A stretch of 27,525 nucleotides of DNA from a virus, in IMG/VR virus record IMGVR_UViG_3300013102_000064, positions 1-27,525 of that record. One strand, 5' to 3'. Below, piece after piece: positions 21,970 through 27,525 of this stretch. The stretch's first letter is position 1, and every line of letters starts with the position of its first letter. Below the pieces are notes generated by a model, which worked only from the letters and a program-made list of their open reading frames with translations, was not told the DNA's origin and searched no databases. Made by a program: the position numbers and the translations under genes.

Positions 21970-22950
21970 TCAACCCGCCTTCAGTTCAACCAGCGCTTCG
22001 GGGAACAAGCACATGGCCAAGGGGTTGGCCTGGGCTTCGAGGTCCCAGCCTTTGCCCATCTTTCGCGGCTCGGCCTTGCTGTAGAACGGCTGGCCCAGGG
22101 TGTTGACTGTTTCGTTGTAGTTGGCCGGGGCGTTGAACAGGCGGAACACACCGCGGGCCATGGGAAAGACCTGGGCGATGTCTGCCGGAATGAAGCGCTG
22201 ACCGCTGACGGTGACGTCGTATTCGATGAACTCGATGCCGCCGAAGGTGAAGCCAGTGCGCAGGTCGCCGCCGAGGCGGTCTTGGGCTTCCTGGTAGTTG
22301 GCGAACGCGGCTTTGACGTTGGCGTGGTCGGTGAAGGCGTCGAACCAGTCCGGCCCGCACAGTGCGCGGAAGCCGGTGACCATCACGCCGCCGAGCTTGG
22401 ATTCAGAATGGCGTTTGGCGTCGAGGCAGGCCTTGCGCACGTTGGTCTCGGGGTTGCTGAGCAGCACGGTGACCTTCTTCTGTTTGACGTCGAATTCGTC
22501 AAACAGGTCGAACAGCAGCGAACCGTCGGCGTCGAGCAGTTGACCGCGCAGTGCGCCGACACGCTGAAACTCGCGGGTGGCTTCGATGCTGTTTTTGAGG
22601 TCTTGCAGGTGGTCGTTGATGACGGTGGCCATGGGCGTGGTGGCGCTCTCTTGGCCGAACGCGGCGATGCCTTGCAGCTGGCTGGGCAGCAGCGGCCGGT
22701 TGATGGGGAGGTGCAGGGTTTCGAAGGTGCGGCGTTTGCGTTTGTTGCCTTTGACGGGGGCCGGGTCGTCGTTGCGCGAGGTGTTGGGCACGAGCACCAG
22801 CCGGCCTTCGCGTTCGTCGATGATGACGGTGGTGCTGGTGACGCCTTTTTCGTCGAACAGCCCCATGGCGCCGACCTTGCCGGGCATGACCGGGAGTTTG
22901 TTCACGGCGGCGGTAAGGTTGGCGACGCTGAACAGGTCTTGCAGGTTCAT
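21970..22950 (-). CDS. Major capsid protein (lambda gpE family)
   Basis: The 326-residue protein begins MNLQDLFSVANLTAAVNKLP and shows the gpE-type features: RKRRTFETLHLPINRPLLPS in the E-loop region, FDVKQKKVTVLL, a FRALCGPDWFDAFTDHANVK helix, FIEYDVTVSGQRFIP and the C-terminal QANPLAMCLFPEALVEL. It forms the HK97-fold shell. This is a lambda-type capsid, not a Mu gpT-type one, though its neighbours are Mu-like. Confidence 0.93.
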   Translation of the reverse strand: MNLQDLFSVANLTAAVNKLPVMPGKVGAMGLFDEKGVTSTTVIIDEREGRLVLVPNTSRNDDPAPVKGNKRKRRTFETLHLPINRPLLPSQLQGIAAFGQESATTPMATVINDHLQDLKNSIEATREFQRVGALRGQLLDADGSLLFDLFDEFDVKQKKVTVLLSNPETNVRKACLDAKRHSESKLGGVMVTGFRALCGPDWFDAFTDHANVKAAFANYQEAQDRLGGDLRTGFTFGGIEFIEYDVTVSGQRFIPADIAQVFPMARGVFRLFNAPANYNETVNTLGQPFYSKAEPRKMGKGWDLEAQANPLAMCLFPEALVELKAG

Positions 22951-22963
22951 GGTGGGCTCCTGA

Positions 22964-23332
22964 TTAGAGGGTGGCGCGGGCGACGATGCCCAAGGTGTTG
23001 AGTTCGTCGAGGGCGGTGGTTTTTTGGGCTTCGGTGATGCCGGCGGGCCACGCGAGTTCGGCCAAGGCCAAGACGGCGCCGCGGGCGATGACGATGCCGG
23101 GTTGGTCGCCTGCGGTGGCGTCGATGGATTCGGCCAGTACGGCGGCGGCTTTCTTGGCGGCGCCGGTGCCTGCGGGGTCGAGCCGTTGGTATTTGCCGGC
23201 GACTTTGGCCAGCACTTGCCCTAGCGGGTAGTCGGTGCCGGCCAGTAACGTGGCTTTGGATCGGGTCCAGCCGGGGCTGACTTCGACCAGCAGTAAGTCG
23301 CCCAGGTCGTTGGGTTGGGTGAAGGTGGCCAT
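22964..23332 (-). CDS. Head decoration protein (lambda gpD-like)
   Basis: The 122-residue protein is placed between protease/scaffold and capsid genes. The order D-like then E-like is that of lambda and related phages. The sequence has SPGWTRSKATLLAGTDYPLG, VLAKVAGKYQRLDP, and AAAVLAESIDATAGDQPGIV followed by ARGAVLA, typical of head-decoration protein D. It would trimerise on the shell and stabilise the expanded capsid. Confidence 0.88.
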   Translation of the reverse strand: MATFTQPNDLGDLLLVEVSPGWTRSKATLLAGTDYPLGQVLAKVAGKYQRLDPAGTGAAKKAAAVLAESIDATAGDQPGIVIARGAVLALAELAWPAGITEAQKTTALDELNTLGIVARATL

Positions 23333-23340
23333 GGGGGTTC

Positions 23341-23736
23341 CTATCGTTGAGCTCGAGCTTCGGCGTCGGCGAGTAATGGATTGGTGACTGGTTTGGTGGT
23401 GTCGTCAGCGCGGCATTTGGTGGCGACTTCGGCGAAGCTGATGCCGCCGGCCAAGTCGTTGAAGATGGCTTTTAGGCCTTCGCTCAAGGGCTGGCGGGCG
23501 TCGTCTTCGCCGAACTCCAACGGCGATTGACTGGACTCGGCGTAGTCCAGTGCAGCGATGACTGCTGGTGCGTGAACGGGCTTCATGCCTGCCGCCACCA
23601 GCTTCTCGGCATAGTCGACGCTGGCGGTGTGAATGGCGCTTTGCGCGGCCATGCGAGCCGCGTTATCACGCTTGGCGATGTCTGCTTTCAGGCGCTTGTT
23701 TTCTGCCTCCAGGGCGGCGGTATCTTGCTCGGGCAT
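23341..23736 (-). CDS. Candidate internal scaffold product (Mu Z / lambda Nu3-like)
   Basis: In frame with the protease gene, an ATG at 23736 (MPEQDTAALEAENKRLKADI) begins exactly at the scaffold coiled coil, with AGG about eight bases upstream. The 131-residue product would be the free scaffold, as with lambda C/Nu3 and Mu I/Z. The start is plausible but unproven. Confidence 0.4.
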   Translation of the reverse strand: MPEQDTAALEAENKRLKADIAKRDNAARMAAQSAIHTASVDYAEKLVAAGMKPVHAPAVIAALDYAESSQSPLEFGEDDARQPLSEGLKAIFNDLAGGISFAEVATKCRADDTTKPVTNPLLADAEARAQR

Positions 23737-24360
23737 GTGGATGACCTGTGTGGTTTGGGTGGGTTCTGAGAAGGCGGTTTGCAGGGGCTGTTCTGGCTGG
23801 CGGGCGGTTTCGGCGAGGCTGTCGATGGCCCACGACGGGGCGACCTGGTCGGCGGTGTCTTTGTTGAATTGGCCGATGAGCCATTCGCGGAAGCGGCGCC
23901 AGAGGTCGGCACTGAGGTAGTGGCCGTGGTCGCTGAACTCGATGACGCCTTGTTCGTCGTCGGCCAGTTCGATGGGGCGCAGGCCTTTTACCGACGGTGG
24001 TTGGGCGCCGAGGAAGCCGACGTGGCGCAGGTAGTAGACGCCGGGCACGGGGTTGTTGGCGGCGTCTGGGTGGTAGAAGGAGGCGGAGATTTTTTTGTAG
24101 CTGCCTTTGGCGATTTGCTCGGCGAAGGTGGCGTCGACTTGTTGGGGTTCGGCGATTAGGCCTTGGGCGGTGGCGGATAGGGATTTGATCCAGCCGGCGG
24201 CTGGGGCGTCGTGCTGGGGATGGCCGATGACCATGGGGGCTTCGTGGAGCGATGGGTTGTAAGCGGCTACGGTGGCGGTTAGGTCGGATTCGGTGAAGTT
24301 GAAGCTGGTCCCGCACATGGCGGTGTGGGTGCCGGGTTTGAAGATGTGGAGGGGTTTCAT
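23341..24360 (-). CDS. Prohead protease with scaffold domain (Mu gpI-like)
   Basis: The protein has 339 residues from the ATG at 24360 (MKPLHIFKPGTHTAMCGTSF); a GTG at 24375 would add five. The protease part contains MVIGHPQHDAPAAGWIKSL (His candidates) and YKKISASFYHP (Ser candidate), as in Mu I-type serine proteases. A linker rich in Gln/Pro/Thr leads to a coiled-coil scaffold segment (DTAALEAENKRLKADIAKRD) and helical end. The scaffold half may also be made separately from an internal ATG at 23736. The enzyme processes the prohead during maturation. It is the first structural gene of this transcript. Confidence 0.9.
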   Translation of the reverse strand: MKPLHIFKPGTHTAMCGTSFNFTESDLTATVAAYNPSLHEAPMVIGHPQHDAPAAGWIKSLSATAQGLIAEPQQVDATFAEQIAKGSYKKISASFYHPDAANNPVPGVYYLRHVGFLGAQPPSVKGLRPIELADDEQGVIEFSDHGHYLSADLWRRFREWLIGQFNKDTADQVAPSWAIDSLAETARQPEQPLQTAFSEPTQTTQVIHMPEQDTAALEAENKRLKADIAKRDNAARMAAQSAIHTASVDYAEKLVAAGMKPVHAPAVIAALDYAESSQSPLEFGEDDARQPLSEGLKAIFNDLAGGISFAEVATKCRADDTTKPVTNPLLADAEARAQR

Positions 24361-24415
24361 GGTTGAGCGCTGCACTGGAGGAATGTGCAGAGCTTGGGCT
24401 TGAAGGTGGCTTGGG

Positions 24416-24435
24416 GCTTTTAATCGGGTTTAAAG
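24416..24435 (-). promoter_or_regulatory. 20-bp dyad motif, copy C (putative late promoter/activator site)
   Basis: GCTTTTAATCGGGTTTAAAG is identical to copy A. It lies 55 bp upstream of the protease ATG, the same place as the Mu late promoter P-I upstream of gene I. No clear -35 hexamer accompanies it, as expected for activator-dependent late promoters. Function inferred. Confidence 0.6.
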
Positions 24436-25019
24436 GGTTTGGGTGGAAGTGTCAGGCGAGATTCGCGGCGGGTGTGATGGTTTTGATGAGCGAGATGAGA
24501 TGGGAAGTGATGACGAGGAGAGCCAGTGCTGCGCAATGCGGCAGGCTGGCTTTATAAAGCTTTTACGCCGCGTTGTTCGCTCAACCGTGAGCCGACACGC
24601 AGGGGACCGTTGCTTGTGCCTTCTCAGACGACTGTGTGAAGCCTTCGGGTTTGGTCTTGGCCTGAGCTATAGCTAACGGGGGTGAGCCATAGGTTTCAGT
24701 GGTGGAAACTGGCCGATTATCGACCCGGATCGGACCGTGATGGAGGGCACGAGTCGGCCAGGAGCTGCCGGTGTACATGGTGATGGCAAATGGGAGGCGT
24801 CACCGATGCTGCTTTCGAATTTAAAAGGCAGCAGGGTTTGCCGTCTCCCGTGTCGTGTTTCTCTCTGGGCGATGTTGCGTTTGCCGCGACCACCACTAAG
24901 CTAGACAAGGACTTACAAGACGACAAGGAACGTTATACGACACGCCATCGCGACAAGAACCGCGACATGCCATGTCGCCTAATAATAGTTATGTGTCACC
25001 AATATAAACTGAGGCAACA
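24436..25019. other. 584-bp intergenic stretch at the start of cargo island 3
   Basis: Short open frames exist on both strands, but none has a ribosome site together with plausible composition. No terminase, portal or other phage gene is present where Mu-like phages would have them. The last 40 bp before the lipoprotein start are AT-rich (CACCAATATAAACTGAGG) and may hold its promoter. Confidence 0.4.
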
Positions 25020-25355
25020 ATGAAAATTTCAATTTTTTATCTATTCCAGGTCGCTATTCTCGTCGGCCTCATGTCCGGCTGTACGTCTCAATTTGGAAAT
25101 CCGCGCATACAACACTCAACCAATACTTCAGTCTCTCAGGAAATTCAGCCAAACATCACTTCACAGCAGTATGTTATTCAACTCTACGGCGAGCCATCTT
25201 GGAAGTCTGTCGGGGAGGACAGAAAAGATATCTGGGGTTGGCAGTTTGCTGAGAGAAGTGGCGGTAAGCAGCACGGCAAACTTTTGAAAATTTACTTCAC
25301 GCAAAATTCCCTCGTCGAGAGCTTTGAACTCATTACTGACGAAATGAGTTATTAG
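25020..25355 (+). CDS. Small lipoprotein, BamE/SmpA-like fold possible
   Basis: The 111-residue protein has a signal peptide (MKISIFYLFQVAILVGLMSG) ending in a lipobox-like LMSGC, so Cys21 would be lipidated; Met at -3 is slightly unusual. The mature part has YVIQLYGEPSWKSVGEDRKD, IWGWQFAER and LLKIYFTQNSLVESFEL, the strand order of BamE/SmpA-OmlA-like lipoproteins (LGxP...W.Y...F..g.v). GAGG precedes the ATG. It is not BamE itself, since the locus and sequence differ; it is probably a periplasmic accessory of island 3. Confidence 0.7.
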   Translation: MKISIFYLFQVAILVGLMSGCTSQFGNPRIQHSTNTSVSQEIQPNITSQQYVIQLYGEPSWKSVGEDRKDIWGWQFAERSGGKQHGKLLKIYFTQNSLVESFELITDEMSY

Positions 25356-25767
25356 TTTTGGTCTTGTCGTATTCAGCCACCCCAGAAATATTTAAGTGCC
25401 ACATAACAGCATATATGGATTCTCCCCGCCAGCGGTGAGTAATACTCTTAAAACCCTGTCGTCAGTGCGGTTGCATTCATATATCCGGCCTGTAGTGGGC
25501 GCTACCGCCCTGGCCGCTCTGTTATTCGCGCAACGGGGGCCAAGCGCACATGGCCGAAGGCAGGTAGCTTCCGACGGTGAACGACCGCAAAGGGTCGTTT
25601 TCTGCCTGTAGTGACCGGTTGAAAACGACCCATAGCTGCCGGTGAAAGCCGTCAGAAAACGCCAGAAGAAGTGGCCAATGGATGGCACGAACCTGCTACG
25701 CTGAGTCCTCTCAGGAGTGAGAGCTTGCCTTCATCCATAAGTACGTCAGTAGTCTGGTACAGGTACC
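25356..25767. other. Intergenic region holding hairpin repeat R1
   Basis: No gene is supported in these 412 bp. It holds repeat copy R1 (25592-25643) and a small CTCTC-AGGAGT-GAGAG hairpin near 25708-25723. A stretch near 25490-25560 is GC-rich and looks like repeat-derived sequence. Confidence 0.4.
25592..25643 (+). repeat. Intergenic hairpin repeat, copy R1
   Basis: GGGTCGTTTT and AAAACGACCC form a perfect 10-bp inverted repeat around CTGCCTGTAGTGACCGGTTG, followed by ATAGCTGCCGGT. Copies R2 and R3 share most of the sequence. This is the best-preserved stem in the window. Confidence 0.75.
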
Positions 25768-26256
25768 ATGCATCATATAATCGGCTTATATACCTCGAAA
25801 AAAACAGAGCATTTGTGGTCGCTAGACCCAGAAGACCGAATTGTTTTCAGATCTGACTGCTTTCATACGTTTGGGTATTTTTCCCTTATAGCACCTGCTT
25901 TTGAACGATATGCACAAAGAGATGCAGGGATAGGCATTGAATCAATGAATGTAATGTTCCGCTTGAGAAATGACGATCTAGCTGACGTATTGGCAATTTT
26001 GAACGATCTCGAAACACAGCTCTGTCAGCAACCAAAAAGTTGGCAGGAGTATCTCGGTGAAATCCAACATCCAAGGCAAGATAAGCGGCCAATCAAACCG
26101 CTGTTATTCAGACGTCGAGCCGTTCGGATTGTCCAAAGATTGCGAGCGTTAATGCTTAAAGCCCAAGCCCACGATAAATGCTTAGTATATGGAAATGGTG
26201 TTTGCTACCGAACACTGTGCGGCACAAAGATGCCGCCCGGTACCGTGTACTCCTAG
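25768..26256 (+). CDS. Unrecognised 162-residue protein
   Basis: The protein begins MHHIIGLYTSKKTEHLWSLD, with AGGTACC just before the ATG. It has no signal or membrane segment. The middle is helical (DDLADVLAILNDLETQLCQQ), with a basic helix FRRRAVRIVQRLRALMLKAQ and a C-terminal CLVYGNGVCYRTLCG region with three cysteines. Its base composition is more A/T-rich than the phage genes. Size and place beside a SUKH immunity-like gene suggest another orphan immunity or conflict protein, but this is only contextual. Confidence 0.6.
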   Translation: MHHIIGLYTSKKTEHLWSLDPEDRIVFRSDCFHTFGYFSLIAPAFERYAQRDAGIGIESMNVMFRLRNDDLADVLAILNDLETQLCQQPKSWQEYLGEIQHPRQDKRPIKPLLFRRRAVRIVQRLRALMLKAQAHDKCLVYGNGVCYRTLCGTKMPPGTVYS

Positions 26257-26474
26257 AGCCGAGCCTACGGTTCAAGCGTTCGCTTCACTCGTCGGGGACG
26301 GGATAAACCCCATCCGTTAATCAAACGAAAGGATCCAGCCGAGTGGCTGCTTCTGCCCGTTTTCCGCCGGTCGCGAGAGGCAGAAAACGGCCAGAAGCGG
26401 ACATAGGGGTAGCGCAATTGGATGCACGCCCACAGACTGCTCATCAACCCTAACGCATTTAAGGTTGTTTATTG
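26257..26474. other. Intergenic region with inverted repeat copy R4
   Basis: No gene is supported. It contains R4 (26349-26398). AAGG about ten bases before the ATG at 26475 is the ribosome site of the next gene. Confidence 0.4.
26349..26398 (-). repeat. Intergenic hairpin repeat, diverged copy R4 (minus orientation)
   Basis: Read on the minus strand it contains TTTTCTGCCTCTCGCGACCG followed by GCGGAAAACG, matching the R1-R3 consensus. The outer arms GCTTCTGCCCGTTTTC and GAAAACGGCCAGAAGC pair at 15 of 16 positions. Confidence 0.6.
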
Positions 26475-26711
26475 ATGCCCTCACCACTCGACACAACCGT
26501 TTCCATTCCCCTTTCGCCGGACGAAGCGGTCGTGCTGTTTGAATTTGTCCGACGCTACAGTGATACCGATAATTTGGCTATTGAAGACCAAGCTGAGCAA
26601 AGGGCCCTATGGAACCTTTGCTGCGTATTTGAAAAACACCTGAACCTTCCAGTAGAAGGCAACTACGCACAGATATTGGGTATGGCACGAGACAGGCTCA
26701 GGGATGAATGA
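26475..26711 (+). CDS. Small unrecognised protein (78 residues)
   Basis: The protein starts MPSPLDTTVSIPLSPDEAVV and continues LFEFVRRYSDTDNL, a segment rich in QAEQRALWNLCCVFEKHL and GMARDRLRDE. It is acidic, helical and soluble. I recall similar short proteins scattered in proteobacteria, without a known role. The ATG at 26475 is preferred over the TTG one codon earlier. Repeat R2 follows 11 nt after the stop codon. Confidence 0.65.
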   Translation: MPSPLDTTVSIPLSPDEAVVLFEFVRRYSDTDNLAIEDQAEQRALWNLCCVFEKHLNLPVEGNYAQILGMARDRLRDE

Positions 26712-26722
26712 ATGGCAGCAGC

Positions 26723-26774
26723 GGGTCGTTTGCTGCCTGTCGTGACCGGTTGAAAACGACCCATAGCTGCCGGT
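26723..26774 (+). repeat. Intergenic hairpin repeat, copy R2
   Basis: GGGTCGTTT...AAACGACCC arms flank GCTGCCTGTCGTGACCGGTT, and the copy ends CATAGCTGCCGGT. It is nearly identical to R1. Confidence 0.75.
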
Positions 26775-26853
26775 CAGCATCGGCGGAAATTGGCCGAATT
26801 TGGACATCTAGACGAGGCTATTGTGTCCGCTTTCGGTTTTCTTCATGGTTGTA

Positions 26854-27222
26854 TTAATTGCGCTCTACACAGACCTGCTGAAACCACGCGGAAAAATTTG
26901 GCCACCTTTCATTCGTCGCGCCATTGTGAGACCAGTAACTTACCTCACCGGTTTGTGAGACGCAGAAGTAGTCGCCATTGTCTTCAATGAAAGGGAGCCA
27001 GTCCTTTGGTACACCGCTATGGTTCCATGCTGACTCGGCAATTTGAAATATGTCGAGATAGCTGCTCCCAGGAAGAATAACAGCGGGTTCAAAATAGGCA
27101 TTCGCCACGTCACTTCCTCCCTTTAAAAACTCGGCATAGGCGGGAGGAAAATGGAAGTTAAGCTTACGTTCTGCATCTGCGATATCTGCGTCGTCAGGGA
27201 TGCGGAACGGATCGCTAGTCAT
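26854..27222 (-). CDS. SMI1/KNR4 (SUKH) family immunity-like protein
   Basis: The 122-residue protein starts MTSDPFRIPDDADIADAERK with AAGGTGA upstream. The SUKH pattern is clear: I..AE..L...PP.Y.EFL..G(S), then LDIFQIAESAWN, LPFIEDNGDYFCVSQTGEVS, YWSHNGAT and WPNFSAWF. SUKH proteins commonly neutralise polymorphic toxins delivered by contact systems. A partial gene on the same strand immediately upstream (27410-27525) may encode the toxin. The family call is strong; the partner is inferred. Confidence 0.9.
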   Translation of the reverse strand: MTSDPFRIPDDADIADAERKLNFHFPPAYAEFLKGGSDVANAYFEPAVILPGSSYLDIFQIAESAWNHSGVPKDWLPFIEDNGDYFCVSQTGEVSYWSHNGATNERWPNFSAWFQQVCVERN

Positions 27223-27324
27223 AAACGAGTCACCTTACGCTTGGATTAATGAACAAACTGTGTGGTTCCGTCAGCGGAACCTGAGGCTATCGAGTGGCAG
27301 CAGAGCTGTCCAGTGACTGCATTT

Positions 27325-27373
27325 GGCCGATTTCTGCCTATCGCGACCGGCTGAAAACGACCCAAAGCTGTCC
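27325..27373 (+). repeat. Intergenic hairpin repeat, copy R3
   Basis: GGCCGATTTCTGCCTATCGC, GACCGGCTGAAAACGACCC and AAAGCTGTCC follow the R1/R2 consensus, but the left arm has diverged, so the stem is weakened. It separates the partial gene from the SUKH gene. Confidence 0.65.
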
Positions 27374-27409
27374 TTCAAACCATCTCATTAAAAGTAAAGG
27401 TATGGTCCA

Positions 27410-27525
27410 TCACGCCTTTTTCTTGATAGCGCGAATGGCTGCCATGTAAGCGCTGTTTCCGATTCCGATCTGACCCCAGACCTCGCGGCTTTCTCCTTCC
27501 TGGCGGTCGTATTGTTCATCCGCAT
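27410..27525 (-). CDS. 3' end of a gene running off the right edge (possible toxin)
   Basis: On the minus strand one frame is open from the window edge to TGA at 27412-27410, giving 37 residues: ADEQYDRQEGESREVWGQIG, then IGNSAYMAAIRAIKKKA. The basic Lys-rich end and soluble character are compatible with a C-terminal toxin domain, and the next gene on this strand is the SUKH immunity-like gene. The family cannot be told from so short a piece. Confidence 0.5.
   Translation of the reverse strand, partial: ADEQYDRQEGESREVWGQIGIGNSAYMAAIRAIKKKA

Noticed and set aside
21739-23001. 420-codon plus-strand open frame across the capsid and gp36 genes
   Set aside because: It is antisense to recognised capsid and DUF1320 proteins. 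GC-rich codon bias produces long open antisense frames; its Val/Gly/Ala/Asp-rich composition is typical of such shadows.
24436-25019. Several 60-78 codon frames as small genes
   Set aside because: No ribosome sites, overlapping frames on both strands, and low-information composition.
25592-27373. Repeat copies R1-R4 as a CRISPR array
   Set aside because: Spacing is hundreds of bases, orientation varies, and genes lie between copies.

Overview
The window looks like a chromosome of the Pseudomonas fluorescens group. It is GC-rich and carries several intergenic repeat families I associate with that genus: a REP-like TTCGCGGGCAAGCCCGC palindrome, a CCCTCTCCCC-type repeat, and the DUF6124 (former DUF3077) module. 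About 24 kb is the late region of a contractile-tailed, Mu/P2-like prophage, transcribed on the minus strand, so it reads from about 24.4 kb down to 0.26 kb.

The phage genes run in this order. Head: Mu I-like protease/scaffold, lambda D-like decoration protein, lambda E-like major capsid protein. Connector: Mu gp36-like and gp37-like proteins and a small protein. Tail: sheath, tube, tail assembly chaperone with a frameshifted extension, tape measure, then P2-like U, X, D, V, W, J and I, and a glycine-rich fibre. The transcript ends with a Com-like zinc-finger translational activator overlapping a C5-cytosine DNA methyltransferase, the position held by com-mom in phage Mu. I see no terminase, portal, lysis, integrase or transposase gene here. 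Early phage genes may lie beyond position 27525, or the prophage may be incomplete.

Non-structural cargo sits in the structural gene order at three places. Island 1 (about 4.36-5.72 kb, plus strand) has a DUF6338-like membrane protein and four paralogous proline-rich microproteins ending in a terminator. Island 2 (about 11.8-18.85 kb) has a Pseudomonas DUF6124 module, a DUF5677-like gene, a minus-strand trio encoding a SMEK-domain protein, an unrecognised 348-residue protein and a SLATT-like two-helix membrane protein, a lamin-tail-like gene with an in-frame stop, and a PD-(D/E)XK-like protein. The trio is the best candidate for an undescribed anti-phage or conflict system. Island 3 (from about 24.44 kb to the right edge) has a lipoprotein, small unknown proteins, a SUKH/SMI1-KNR4 immunity-like protein and a partial upstream gene, separated by copies of one intergenic hairpin repeat.

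The same 20-bp dyad, GCTTTTAATCGGGTTTAAAG, lies at each cargo-to-structural boundary, 31-57 bp upstream of the next minus-strand phage gene (protease, tail chaperone, gpW). It looks like a repeated late-promoter or activator site that restarts phage transcription after each cargo island.
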